Assembly (NCBI GenBank): GCA_009786455.1
Contig: WQTD01000014.1
Location: 1-64,000, forward strand
Reading direction: 5' to 3'
Origin: Treponema sp.
GTDB taxonomy: Bacteria > Spirochaetota > Spirochaetia > Treponematales > Breznakiellaceae
DNA length: 64,000 nt
Position 1 is the first letter of the stretch, and the number at the start of each line of letters is the position of its first letter. The notes under the pieces were generated by a model, which worked only from the letters and a program-made list of their open reading frames with translations, was not told the DNA's origin and ran no database searches. Positions 9,349 to 19,072 of the stretch are shown here, piece by piece. The translations under genes were made by a program, and so were the position numbers.

Positions 9349-10188
9349 ATGGCGCTGTTTCAGGGAATTCTTGCAGTTTATGATTTGATTCGTCCCGTTT
9401 TGGACGTAGCTCTTCTTGCTTTTTTGCTTTATAAAGGTTATGAACTTCTGGAAAAAACCCAGGCCCTCCCTCTTGTAAAGGGAGCGGGTTTTCTCGCTCT
9501 TGTTTACGGAATGGCTTTTCTTTTTAATTTAACAACCCTGAAATGGGTATTAACAATAATCGCGCCAGGACTTTTCATTTCAATTGCGATTGTCTTTCAG
9601 CCTGAACTGAGAAAAATTTTTATGCGGCTTGGACAGGGAGAATTTTTCAGATCAAACACAGCGGTTCCCATAAATAAGCTAGATTCCGTTATCACCGCCG
9701 CAGAGCTTCTTTCACAGCAAAAACGGGGAATGCTTGTTGTTTTTCCGCGCAGAATAAATTTAAAAAATATAATTGAAACGGGGACAAGAATTAACGCAGA
9801 ACTTACATCAAGCCTGATTGTTGCCGTTTTCGGTTTTGACGGTCCGCTGCACGACGGCGCCATGGTAATACAGGGCGGAAAAATCGCCGCCGCAGGATGT
9901 TTTTTGCCGCTTTCAGAACAGCAGGATATACGCAAAAATTTCGGCACAAGGCACAGGGCGAGCCTTGGCATGGCAGAGCAGTCAGATGCGGTGGTTTTGG
10001 TTGTTTCGGAAGAAACAGGAGCGCTTTCCCTTTCTTATGACGCAAAACTTTATTATGATCTGTCCCCGTCTGAAGTTACGCGCAAACTGATGGAACTGCT
10101 TGACAGGGGAAGCCTGAAAAATTCACAGCTTTCATCCGTACAGAAAAACACCTCTCAGGAAGAAGAAAGGGAGGTTCTTGTTGAATAG
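9349..10188 (+). CDS. cdaA: Diadenylate cyclase (DisA_N/DAC domain), membrane-anchored
   Basis: N-terminal TM helices, then HDGAMVIQGGKIAAAGCFLPLS and GTRHRASLGMAEQSDAVVLVVSEETGALSL (DGA and RHR motifs). Confidence 0.92.
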   Translation: MALFQGILAVYDLIRPVLDVALLAFLLYKGYELLEKTQALPLVKGAGFLALVYGMAFLFNLTTLKWVLTIIAPGLFISIAIVFQPELRKIFMRLGQGEFFRSNTAVPINKLDSVITAAELLSQQKRGMLVVFPRRINLKNIIETGTRINAELTSSLIVAVFGFDGPLHDGAMVIQGGKIAAAGCFLPLSEQQDIRKNFGTRHRASLGMAEQSDAVVLVVSEETGALSLSYDAKLYYDLSPSEVTRKLMELLDRGSLKNSQLSSVQKNTSQEEEREVLVE

Positions 10189-10921
10189 AGAAAAACTCCT
10201 TTCAAAGATAACAGAGAAATGGCCTGCAAAAGTTATCTCTTTATTAATAGCGCTGGTCATCGCTGTTTTCTACAGAATGAATACGCTCGAAAGACGAACC
10301 TTTATAGTTCCCCTAACGGTTATTGGAAATGAAGCTTTTATTCCTGTAAGTTCTTTTTCAGATACAGCAAGAATAAGTTTAAGGGGTGAAGCGGGAGGCA
10401 TTTTCCCGATACTTGAAGAAGACATTATAGCTTTTATCGATCTTGGGAAATATACAAAGGAAGGCACGTTCATTGTGCCTGTTCAAATCAGAAAAAAAGG
10501 AAGCGCTCTTGGAGTTGAACCTATAGAGATTTCCGTTCTTCCGGCTGATGTTTCCCTGATGCTTGAACAAAATATTACGCGAAGCATCCCCGTATATCCT
10601 GTATTCAACGGAGTAATAGCGTCTGGTTATGTACTGACAAGCCAGTCAATAAATCCTGACAGCATAACTGTGAAAGGTCCGCGTACCGTGATTGAAAACC
10701 ATCACGGATTTAATACGGAAATAATTAATATTAACGGAAGATTTGAAAGTCTTTCCGGTTTTACCGGTATAATAAATGAAAATCCTTTAATTACAATTTA
10801 CGGAGAGAGGATGATTGAATATCAGCTAACTATTAATAAAATTCTTGCCGAACCGCCGGTTTTATATTTAACGCCTGCCGTTAGTAATGATGAATATGAA
10901 GAGGCGGAAAAGAATGATTAA
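10178..10921 (+). CDS. YbbR-domain protein, CdaR-like regulator
   Basis: Overlaps cdaA end; N-terminal TM; VKGPRTVIE YbbR-type pattern. Confidence 0.8.
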   Translation: MLNREKLLSKITEKWPAKVISLLIALVIAVFYRMNTLERRTFIVPLTVIGNEAFIPVSSFSDTARISLRGEAGGIFPILEEDIIAFIDLGKYTKEGTFIVPVQIRKKGSALGVEPIEISVLPADVSLMLEQNITRSIPVYPVFNGVIASGYVLTSQSINPDSITVKGPRTVIENHHGFNTEIININGRFESLSGFTGIINENPLITIYGERMIEYQLTINKILAEPPVLYLTPAVSNDEYEEAEKND

Positions 10922-11288
10922 GGGCATCGGCATTGATTTAGTGCAAATAAAGCGTATGGAACGCTGGGTTGCAGACAATGCGTTATTAAAGAGATTCTTT
11001 CATCCTGACGAAATTGCCTACTCTTTGTCCATGGGAAAAAACGCAGCCGCAGCGCTAGCTGCGCGTTTTGCCGCAAAAGAAGCATACGGAAAGGCGCTTG
11101 GTACAGGGCTTGCAAATCTTAATTTAAATGAAATAATGGTTTTAAACAATGAAAACGGCAAACCGAAAATAAAATTATTCGGCTCGGCGCAAAGTGCGAT
11201 GGAAAAATCAGGAGCGGATATAATTCATATTTCACTGACGCACGAGAAAGATAATGCCGCAGCCGTTATTATACTGGAAAAGGTGTAA
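10914..11288 (+). CDS. acpS: Holo-[acyl-carrier-protein] synthase
   Basis: MIKGIGIDLVQIKRMERW..., RFAAKEAYGKALGTGL, ISLTHEKDNAAAVII; start inside end of previous ORF. Confidence 0.93.
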   Translation: MIKGIGIDLVQIKRMERWVADNALLKRFFHPDEIAYSLSMGKNAAAALAARFAAKEAYGKALGTGLANLNLNEIMVLNNENGKPKIKLFGSAQSAMEKSGADIIHISLTHEKDNAAAVIILEKV

Positions 11289-11291
11289 TTC

Positions 11292-12176
11292 ATGTCTTCA
11301 AGATTTGCAGGTAAAAAAGCGGTTGATAACCGCGATTTAAAAATAACATTTCAGTCTAAAAAGGAATTTCAATGCCCCGTGTGTAGTTCTTCATTCCGCA
11401 AGGAAGAACTGCTGTCCGGAGGTGGCAGGCTTATTGCGGGGAAACTGACAGAAGAACTTCACAGGCTTTATGAACCTTCGGCGAAATTCGGGGAAATATA
11501 TCCTCTGGTTTATCAGTCGATCGTATGCCCTGAATGCTGGTTTTCTTCTTCCGAAGCTGACTTTCCCATCTTACCGCGCGAGAATATGCAGAAAGTCAAG
11601 GATGACGTGGAAAAACGAATGAAGGAAACACGCCTGATCTTTCCGAATGTTGATTTCAGTGAAAATAGAACTTTGATGGAAGGGACTGCTTCGCTTTATC
11701 TTACGTTAAAGTGCTACGATTATTATAACAAACAAACCTCTCCCACAATTAAGCAGGGAATTTCATCATTACGCTGCGCATGGCTTCTTGATGAACTTGA
11801 TAAAAAATTTCCCGGTCAGCATTATGACTGGCTTGGAAAGCTCTTCCGCAAAAAGGCTCAGTATTTTTACACTGAAGCGCTTTCCCGCGAACAATCGGGA
11901 AAAGAGACGCTTTCAGGCATTAAAATTTTCGGTCCTGATACTGACAAGAATTATTCGTACGAAGGAATGCTTTATATGTGCGCCTATCTTCGCTATAATT
12001 TCGGTCCTGCGCATAACGCTGATGAAAGAAGAGCCTCGCTTGAAGAAGCAAGACGCACCATAGCAAAACTTTTTGGAATGGGGAAATCCTCCAAGGATAA
12101 ACCCGGCGCCTTTTTGGAACACGCCAGAAAATTATACGACACTCTTAATAAAGAACTTTCAGAAAACCCGGAATGA
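11292..12176 (+). CDS. DUF2225-type protein with CxxC pairs
   Basis: FQCPVCSSSFRKEELLSGGGRL...YEPSAKFGEIYPLVYQSIVCPECWFSS. Confidence 0.75.
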   Translation: MSSRFAGKKAVDNRDLKITFQSKKEFQCPVCSSSFRKEELLSGGGRLIAGKLTEELHRLYEPSAKFGEIYPLVYQSIVCPECWFSSSEADFPILPRENMQKVKDDVEKRMKETRLIFPNVDFSENRTLMEGTASLYLTLKCYDYYNKQTSPTIKQGISSLRCAWLLDELDKKFPGQHYDWLGKLFRKKAQYFYTEALSREQSGKETLSGIKIFGPDTDKNYSYEGMLYMCAYLRYNFGPAHNADERRASLEEARRTIAKLFGMGKSSKDKPGAFLEHARKLYDTLNKELSENPE

Positions 12177-12910
12177 GAAGGAATATCAAACTTGTAATTG
12201 CATACGACGGTACTGATTTCTGCGGCTGGCAGAGGCAGGATAAGGACAGAACCGTTCAGGGCGAGATTGAACTGGCTCTTGAAAAAATGCACGGAGAACC
12301 TGTCAGTCTTGCAGGATGCGGACGCACAGATTCTGGAGTTCACGCTGTAGGTCAAATTGCGAATTTTTTCACGGATATTGACAGTATCCCCTCTGATCGC
12401 TTTTCTCCCGCGCTCAATACGCTTCTCCCTCATGATGTGCGTATACTGCATTCCTGCGGCGTTGACGATAATTTCCACGCGCGTTTCAGCGCGGTTTCGC
12501 GCACATACCGCTACTTTTTTATCTGCCGGTCTTTGCTTCCGCACCAGCGGCTTTACAATGTTTGTTTACGCCGTTTTCCGGATATTGCTCTTTTAAATGC
12601 ATACGGAAGGCTGTTGCTGGGAGAAACGGACTGCTCCATTTTCGCCGGCGCAGGTGATACCAGTAACTCAAAAAACAGATACATATATAGTTCTGTTTTT
12701 TTTACAGAAGGCGAAAAATTGATTTTTGAAATCCGCGCAAACGCCTTTCTGCGGAACATGGTGCGATCTGTCGCCGGAACCTTTCTTCATTACGAAGAAA
12801 ACTCCGCTTCACCTGAACAATTGCGTAAGATTATCGCATCAGGTGAACGTTCTCAAGCCGGTCCTACTCTTCCGCCGCAGGGACTCTTTTTATGGAATGT
12901 AGAGTATTAA
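12173..12910 (+). CDS. truA: tRNA pseudouridine(38-40) synthase
   Basis: IKLVIAYDGTDFCGWQRQ, GCGRTDSGVHAVGQIANF, NAFLRNMVRSVAGT. Confidence 0.95.
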   Translation: MRRNIKLVIAYDGTDFCGWQRQDKDRTVQGEIELALEKMHGEPVSLAGCGRTDSGVHAVGQIANFFTDIDSIPSDRFSPALNTLLPHDVRILHSCGVDDNFHARFSAVSRTYRYFFICRSLLPHQRLYNVCLRRFPDIALLNAYGRLLLGETDCSIFAGAGDTSNSKNRYIYSSVFFTEGEKLIFEIRANAFLRNMVRSVAGTFLHYEENSASPEQLRKIIASGERSQAGPTLPPQGLFLWNVEY

Positions 12911-12988
12911 AATATATGTTGATAATTAATTGTTTTCAAGGTCTGGTTAGTTTTGAAAAAACATCAATATTAAAAAAATTACAAACTC

Positions 12989-14191
12989 TTGACAAAAGAA
13001 AAAAAAAACTCCATTGTTCCCTATAAAGACATCAAGGAGGCTGGAAGTAAACTATTGAAAGGTAGCGATGTTTTCATCGGGGGAGTTTGCAAGTCTTTCG
13101 GTGATTTTCAAGTGCTTAAAAATGTGAGCCTGGAAATAAAAAAGGGAGAGTTTTTCTCCCTGCTTGGACCTTCAGGGTGCGGAAAAACCACGCTGCTTCG
13201 TATAATCGCTGGTTTTGAAACCCCCGATACAGGAAAGCTGACCCTTGACGGGAACGACGTGCTTTCTTTACCTCCCAATAAACGCCCTACCAATACCGTT
13301 TTTCAGAATTACGCGCTTTTTCCCCATCTTTCAGTTTTTGATAATGTAGCCTTCTCCCCGCGCTTAAAAGGCGTTTCATCAGCGCAGATAAAAACCGAAG
13401 TTGAAAAGTACCTTGCGCTTGTGCGCCTTGAAGGTCATGCCGATAAAAAACCGAACCAGCTCTCAGGCGGCATGAAACAGCGGGTAGCGATCGCCCGCGC
13501 TCTTATCAATGAGCCGCGCGTTTTATTGCTTGACGAGCCTCTTTCCGCGCTTGACGCGAAACTGCGCCAGCACATGTTAATCGAACTTGATCGCATCCAT
13601 GATGAAATCGGCATCACTTTTATTTATGTCACACATGATCAGCAGGAAGCCCTTTCAGTTTCTGACAGAATAGCGATTATGAATCAGGGAGAAGTATTAC
13701 AGATAGACACTCCCCACGAAATATATGAAAGCCCCGCTACCGATTTTGTAGCGCGTTTTATTGGCGAGACAAACCTTTACGACGGCATCATAAAAACCGT
13801 AGAGAAAGTAGAGCTTCAGGATTATAAAGGTGTAATCGAATACATGGCGGAAGTGGAAATCCCCGAATTGGGAATCATCAAGGTAACCGATGCCGACGAA
13901 ATTCATACGGGGCAAAAAGTCAGTTTTACCATCAGACCGGAAAAAATTGTTATTACAAAGGAAAAACCCTCAACAAAACGCGATGATATCAATCTGCTAA
14001 AGGGAATGGTTGACGAACCGATATACTCTGGTTTCCAGACAAAATTTTACGTACAAACCGATAAATCACTAATCCGCGTTATAAAACAGCATGCAAATTA
14101 TTCGGATGAGGGTCCTGATATCCGCTGGAAGGATCAGGTGTATCTTTCGTGGAGCGCGCTTGACGGTTATATAGTCGAGGTAAAAAGTTGA
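12989..14191 (+). CDS. potA: Spermidine/putrescine ABC transporter, ATP-binding protein
   Basis: LLGPSGCGKTTLLRIIAG, LSGGMKQRVAIARAL, LLLDEPLSALDAKLR, C-terminal TOBE region; TTG start uncertain (12989 or 13055). Confidence 0.92.
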   Translation: MTKEKKNSIVPYKDIKEAGSKLLKGSDVFIGGVCKSFGDFQVLKNVSLEIKKGEFFSLLGPSGCGKTTLLRIIAGFETPDTGKLTLDGNDVLSLPPNKRPTNTVFQNYALFPHLSVFDNVAFSPRLKGVSSAQIKTEVEKYLALVRLEGHADKKPNQLSGGMKQRVAIARALINEPRVLLLDEPLSALDAKLRQHMLIELDRIHDEIGITFIYVTHDQQEALSVSDRIAIMNQGEVLQIDTPHEIYESPATDFVARFIGETNLYDGIIKTVEKVELQDYKGVIEYMAEVEIPELGIIKVTDADEIHTGQKVSFTIRPEKIVITKEKPSTKRDDINLLKGMVDEPIYSGFQTKFYVQTDKSLIRVIKQHANYSDEGPDIRWKDQVYLSWSALDGYIVEVKS

Positions 14192-15075
14192 AAGCCAAGG
14201 CCAGAAGACTTGGCCCGCTCTACTCATCCCCTATGGCGATTTGGTTTACCCTCTTTTTTCTGGCTCCCATCGTAATAATAATTATTTACAGTTTTCTGAA
14301 AAAGGGACTTTACGGCGGCATTGAATGGGAATTTACCTTTGACGCCTATCGTTATCTGTCAGATCCGGTTTTTATAAAAATCACTGTTAGAACCATATCC
14401 ACATCTGTTATCGCTACGCTGATTACAATTTTTATCGCCCTTCCATGCGGTTACTGCATGGCAAAAAGCAAGCATCAGACTCTTCTTCTTCTTCTGATAA
14501 TAATACCTTTCTGGACAAATTTCCTAATCAGGGTTTTCGCCTGGATTAATATACTTGGAAACAACGGTTTTCTAAATACATTTTTTATTCGTATGGGAAT
14601 TATCAGCGATTATCTTCCGCTTCTTTACAATCAGAACGCGGTTATCCTTGTTCTTGTTTACATGTATCTGCCTTATGCAATTCTGCCTCTTTTTTCAACA
14701 ATTGATAAATTTGATTTTTCGCTTCTGGAAGCCGCACGCGATCTTGGCGCGAATAAATTTATATCGATTATAAGAGTGCTTATCCCCAATATCCGCACAG
14801 GAATTCTTACCGCTGTCCTTTTTACGTTTATTCCGATCTTCGGCGCCTATGCGGTTCCGCAGTTAATCGGCGGCATGGATTCGTACATGCTTGGAAATAT
14901 AATAGCCGACCAGCTTTTAAAATCGCGTAACTGGCCCAGGGCTGCGGCGATCTCCATGGTGCTTACTGTTGTAACAACAGTCGGCGTTCTGTGGATGATG
15001 TATATTCAGAAAAAAGACTCCTCCCGCAATACAGAGAAAAAAGGCGCGGATATCAAGAACGGAGGAGCGGAGTGA
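14188..15075 (+). CDS. potB: Spermidine/putrescine ABC transporter permease
   Basis: Permease EAA-type motif EAARDLGANKFISIIRVLIPNI; operon position after potA. Confidence 0.9.
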   Translation: MKAKARRLGPLYSSPMAIWFTLFFLAPIVIIIIYSFLKKGLYGGIEWEFTFDAYRYLSDPVFIKITVRTISTSVIATLITIFIALPCGYCMAKSKHQTLLLLLIIIPFWTNFLIRVFAWINILGNNGFLNTFFIRMGIISDYLPLLYNQNAVILVLVYMYLPYAILPLFSTIDKFDFSLLEAARDLGANKFISIIRVLIPNIRTGILTAVLFTFIPIFGAYAVPQLIGGMDSYMLGNIIADQLLKSRNWPRAAAISMVLTVVTTVGVLWMMYIQKKDSSRNTEKKGADIKNGGAE

Positions 15076-15944
15076 ATTTCGCAAATATTCTGAGCAATTT
15101 TGCCACCTCAGGAAAACTAAGGAAAAAAAATATTGGAGAAGCCGGAAGGCACGCAAGGCGCGCCATAAGAAATATATCCTTTTCAGATACAGTCTTTGTG
15201 GTAACTTTGGTTTTTCTTTTTCTGCCGCTTGTGGTGCTTGTTGTTTATTCATTTAACGATTCCACCAGTATGAACTGGTCAGGTTTTTCACTGCGCTGGT
15301 ATGAGAGGCTCCTGAGCGAGCGTGGATTGTGGACAGCGTTTCGGAACAGCATTATAGTCGCGGTAAGTTCAGCGGCGACAGCGACCGTTATCGGCACAAT
15401 AGGCGCGATCGGTATCAACTGGTACAGATTTAAGGGAAGGGGTTATGTTCAGGCAATCTCCTTCATGCCGATGATACTGCCTGAAATTATTATCGGCGTC
15501 TCTCTTTCCATTTTTTTCGCGGGGATTGGAATCCCGCTCGGGCTTTTTACAATCTATATCGCGCACACGACATTCAATCTTCCCTTTGTATTTTTAATGG
15601 TAATGGCGCGTCTTGATGAATTTGATTTCTCGATAATAGAAGCGGCGGCGGACCTTGGAGCGAATGAAAAAGAAATCCTGTTTAAGGTAACACTTCCAAT
15701 ATGTATGCCCGGCATTATTTCGGGGCTTCTTACGGCGATAACATTGTCTCTTGAAGACTTTGTCATAACGTTCTTTGTTGCCGGTCCCGGCTCTTCTACC
15801 CTGCCGATCTTCATTTATTCGGCAATTACGCGCAAAGGCGGAATAACGCCCCTTATAAGCGCGTTATCTGTCGTTATGATACTGGGAACGGTCCTTCTTT
15901 CGATTACCCTGAGAAAATTCCTGAAATATATAGCCGCAAAATAA
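15072..15944 (+). CDS. potC: Spermidine/putrescine ABC transporter permease
   Basis: EAAADLGANEKEILFKVTLPICMPGI; GTG at 15072 overlaps potB stop. Confidence 0.9.
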   Translation: MNFANILSNFATSGKLRKKNIGEAGRHARRAIRNISFSDTVFVVTLVFLFLPLVVLVVYSFNDSTSMNWSGFSLRWYERLLSERGLWTAFRNSIIVAVSSAATATVIGTIGAIGINWYRFKGRGYVQAISFMPMILPEIIIGVSLSIFFAGIGIPLGLFTIYIAHTTFNLPFVFLMVMARLDEFDFSIIEAAADLGANEKEILFKVTLPICMPGIISGLLTAITLSLEDFVITFFVAGPGSSTLPIFIYSAITRKGGITPLISALSVVMILGTVLLSITLRKFLKYIAAK

Positions 15945-15971
15945 AGCAATTTTATAAAAAAGGAGGAGCAT

Positions 15972-17060
15972 ATGGACGAAAATCTTTTTACAAACGCAGT
16001 CTCAAAACAGGCCTCAAGCAGGCTGCGTTCAGTTGTTGCATTATTGTGCCTGTTAATTATTACGGTTATCATGTCAAGCTGCCAGAAAAAGGAGAGGCTT
16101 TTCATTTATAACTGGACTTATTACACGCCCGATTCTGTAATAGAAAAATTCGAGAAAGAATTCAACGTAAGGGTTGTTTATGACGAGTTTGCGTCTAACG
16201 AAGACATGTACGCCAAACTGTTATCAGGAGGCAGCGGATACGATATTGTTTTCCCTTCCGCTGATTATGTATCAATAATGATTCAGCAGAACATGTTTGA
16301 AAAAATTGATAAATCCAAAATTCCAAACCTTGTAAACATTGACCCTGCCGTTATTAAATTTGCTGAATATGATCCGTTAATGGATTACTCGGTTCCGTAT
16401 TATTTTGGAGCGGCTGGCGTAATTGTCAATACTTCAAAAGTCCGCAATTATGAAAAGAGCTGGTCAATTTTTGCAAGAAAAGACCTTGCCGGGCGCATGA
16501 CCATGCTGGATGACATGCGCGAAGTTATGGGGGATGCGCTTGCTTTCCTGGGATATTCGGTGAATTCAAAAGATCCGTCGCAAATAACAGAAGCGAAAAA
16601 TCTTATAAACGGTTCGTGGAAACCAAATCTTGTAAAATTTGACGCAGACTCATTCGGGAAGGGATTTGCAAGCGGAGATTTCTGGGTGGTTCAGGGGTAT
16701 CCTGAAGTTGTGTTTGAGGAAATAGCGGAAATACCGCAAATGATGGCAAACACCGTTTTCTTTTTTCCAAAAGAAGGCGGACCCGCGTATATTGACAGCA
16801 TGTGTATTCTTAAAGGTTCCAAAAACATAGACCTTGCCCATAAATTTATCGATTTTATTCACAGGCCGGAAATTTACGCCGAATTTGCCGATGCATTCGG
16901 ATTTCCCGCGACCGCAAACATCCCGGCGCGCAAATACAAAAAAGGACCTTCATGGTATTCAGCCGAAGATTTGGCGGATGTTGAACTAAAAATCGATTTA
17001 GGCTCGTCTTTGGATCTTTATAATAACGCATGGTTTAACTCCATAAGGGTCGGAGATTAA
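15972..17060 (+). CDS. potD: Polyamine ABC transporter substrate-binding lipoprotein, copy 1
   Basis: Lipobox-like VIMSSC; LFIYNWTYYTPDSVIEKFEKEFNVRVVYDEFASNEDMYAKL; GGAGG RBS upstream. Confidence 0.92.
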   Translation: MDENLFTNAVSKQASSRLRSVVALLCLLIITVIMSSCQKKERLFIYNWTYYTPDSVIEKFEKEFNVRVVYDEFASNEDMYAKLLSGGSGYDIVFPSADYVSIMIQQNMFEKIDKSKIPNLVNIDPAVIKFAEYDPLMDYSVPYYFGAAGVIVNTSKVRNYEKSWSIFARKDLAGRMTMLDDMREVMGDALAFLGYSVNSKDPSQITEAKNLINGSWKPNLVKFDADSFGKGFASGDFWVVQGYPEVVFEEIAEIPQMMANTVFFFPKEGGPAYIDSMCILKGSKNIDLAHKFIDFIHRPEIYAEFADAFGFPATANIPARKYKKGPSWYSAEDLADVELKIDLGSSLDLYNNAWFNSIRVGD

Positions 17061-17077
17061 ACCTTGTATATTTTTCC

Positions 17078-17103
17078 CGGAGCTGTTAATTTTGACAGCT
17101 CCG
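17078..17103 (+). promoter_or_regulatory. Intergenic hairpin between potD copies
   Basis: CGGAGCTGT / ACAGCTCCG inverted repeat with 8-nt loop; no T-tract on either side. Confidence 0.6.
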
Positions 17104-17122
17104 CGCCACGGGAGGGTAAAAG

Positions 17123-18178
17123 ATGAATAAAAAGAATGTCATCTTCCATTTGGTTTTGGCAGCGCTTATAATGCCCGTCATTATTTCATGTAGTTCAAAA
17201 GAAAAACTTTATATTTACAACTGGACTTATTACACGCCCGATTCGGTCATTGAAAAATTTGAAGATGAATACAATGTAAGGGTAATTTATGACGAATTTG
17301 CGTCCAATGAAGACATGTACGCAAAACTCAGTTCTTCAAGGGGGAAGCGCGCAAGCTACGATGTCGTATTTCCGTCAAAAGACTTTGTTCCGATAATGAT
17401 TCAACAGGACATGCTTGAAAAAATAGATAAAACAAAACTTTCAAATCTTGGAAACATCGATCCTGAAGTTATAAAAATAATTAGTTACGATCCGCAGATG
17501 AATTATTCTGTCCCCTATTTTTACGGCGCGGCGGGCATTATCGTGAATACCGCAAGAGTGCCCAATTTTCAAAGAAGCTGGGCTATCTTCGGCAGAGAGG
17601 ACTTGAAAGGTCGCATGACAATGCTTGACGATTTGCGTGAAGTGATAGGAGGCGCTCTTTCTTTCCTTGGATACTCTGTAAACTCGACAGTTCCGTCTCA
17701 GATAACAGACGCAAAAAACCTTGTAAATAATTCATGGAAACCTAACCTTGTAAAATTTGACGCTGAAGCGTTCGGTAAGGGATATGCCAACGGAGAGTTT
17801 TGGGTCGTTCACGGTTTCCCTGAAGCAGTTTACGAAGAAATTATGGATAACCAGCAGCTTATGCGCGACACTGTTTTTTTTATTCCCGACGAAGGCGGAC
17901 CTTCCTATGTCGATAATATGTGCATTTTAAAGGGAGCAAGGAATGTAGATTTGGCTCACAAATTTATCGACTTCATTCACCGCCCTGATATATACGCTGA
18001 GTTCGCCGACATCTTCGGGCTGCCGTCTACAGTAAATGTTCCTGCGCGCAGTTATAAGAAAGGTTTTTCATTTTATACTGCCGACGAACTTTTAAATACA
18101 GAACTGGTCGAAGACCTTGGACCGGCAATCGATCTTTACAATGACGCATGGTTTAATTCAATCCGCGCCGGAGACTGA
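17123..18178 (+). CDS. potD: Polyamine ABC transporter substrate-binding lipoprotein, copy 2 (tandem paralogue)
   Basis: Lipobox-like VIISC; LYIYNWTYYTPDSVIEKFEDEYNVRVIYDEFASNEDMYAKL, closely similar to preceding gene. Confidence 0.92.
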   Translation: MNKKNVIFHLVLAALIMPVIISCSSKEKLYIYNWTYYTPDSVIEKFEDEYNVRVIYDEFASNEDMYAKLSSSRGKRASYDVVFPSKDFVPIMIQQDMLEKIDKTKLSNLGNIDPEVIKIISYDPQMNYSVPYFYGAAGIIVNTARVPNFQRSWAIFGREDLKGRMTMLDDLREVIGGALSFLGYSVNSTVPSQITDAKNLVNNSWKPNLVKFDAEAFGKGYANGEFWVVHGFPEAVYEEIMDNQQLMRDTVFFIPDEGGPSYVDNMCILKGARNVDLAHKFIDFIHRPDIYAEFADIFGLPSTVNVPARSYKKGFSFYTADELLNTELVEDLGPAIDLYNDAWFNSIRAGD

Positions 18179-18256
18179 AAATAACGCGTATACATAACAA
18201 AAAATAAATAATTTTAACAACAACTCCGTGTTTTGTGTGTGGGTTGATTCTGTATG

Positions 18257-18814
18257 TTATTTCCCCAGAGCGATGCCAATTCTTGTTTTAAAATCTTTCT
18301 CCGTTATTTTATCTTTTAAATAATCGGAGATAAGCCGGCGGATTACCTGAGGAAACGAGTTCCAGTAACGCTGCGGCCACGCGCCCATTTCAGCCCTTAG
18401 CTCTTCATCCGCTGATTTATTCATGCTGCCTTGTGAAAAAGAAATAAACTGATCAATCATGGAAACCAGCACATCAGCCGGAAGAGCTTGTTTTTTGTTT
18501 TTATCGGGAAGCCATTCATCGCATAACTGGCTGACCTGATCTTCATTGAGTTCAGGCGCGTGTTCTTTCAGTATCTTGATTATCATTTCACGGACAGAAT
18601 TTCTCATACCCTCAATACCCAATCCTATCCCTTCATTTACCCTTTGCGACATCTCTTTTGCCAATTTTTCAGGATCATGTATTTCACTTACAGCGCCGAA
18701 AATGGAAACATTACGCCTTCGCCTTACAATAGCTTCTGCAAGAACATCAATTGAGGATTCATCACTGTGATTGAGGATATAATCCAGCGCCTGTAACAGT
18801 CCGGGATCCTGCAT
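18257..18814 (-). CDS. Conserved-looking hypothetical protein, 185 aa
   Basis: ORF in the rpmB direction with plausible start; no domain recognised. Confidence 0.6.
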   Translation of the reverse strand: MQDPGLLQALDYILNHSDESSIDVLAEAIVRRRRNVSIFGAVSEIHDPEKLAKEMSQRVNEGIGLGIEGMRNSVREMIIKILKEHAPELNEDQVSQLCDEWLPDKNKKQALPADVLVSMIDQFISFSQGSMNKSADEELRAEMGAWPQRYWNSFPQVIRRLISDYLKDKITEKDFKTRIGIALGK

Positions 18815-18823
18815 AAAAGGCGT

Positions 18824-19015
18824 TTAGACTTTCTTGGTAATATGATCGCTTTTTAAACAGCGTGCGCAGATTTTCATCTTCATGGTGGTACCGCCGGCTT
18901 CTGTTTTTACATTAACGAGATTTGGCTTCCATGTCCTGCGGGTGCGGTTTTTGGCATGACTGACTTTATTTCCGGTTATTGTATGTTTTCCGCAGATTTC
19001 ACAAGTCCGTGACAT
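18824..19015 (-). CDS. rpmB: 50S ribosomal protein L28 (with two Cys pairs, zinc-binding type)
   Basis: [36 protein letters not shown]...[10 protein letters not shown]. Confidence 0.95.
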   Translation of the reverse strand: MSRTCEICGKHTITGNKVSHAKNRTRRTWKPNLVNVKTEAGGTTMKMKICARCLKSDHITKKV

Positions 19016-19043
19016 ATGTTCCTTCCTTAAAAACTCTATTAGG

Positions 19044-19072
19044 TGAAGCTGTTCCGAAACCGGAACAGCTTT
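19044..19072 (+). terminator. Terminator-like hairpin plus T-tract, upstream of rpmB and on the opposite strand
   Basis: AAGCTGTTCCG AAAC CGGAACAGCTTTTT: about 11-bp stem, 4-nt loop, T5. Confidence 0.55.

Noticed and set aside
11993-12544. 183-aa minus-strand ORF overlapping truA
   Set aside because: Antisense to two well-supported genes (DUF2225-type and truA)
12989-13057. Alternative TTG start for potA at 13055 with AGGAGG at 13035-13040
   Set aside because: Spacing of about 14 nt is long; not enough evidence to choose it over 12989
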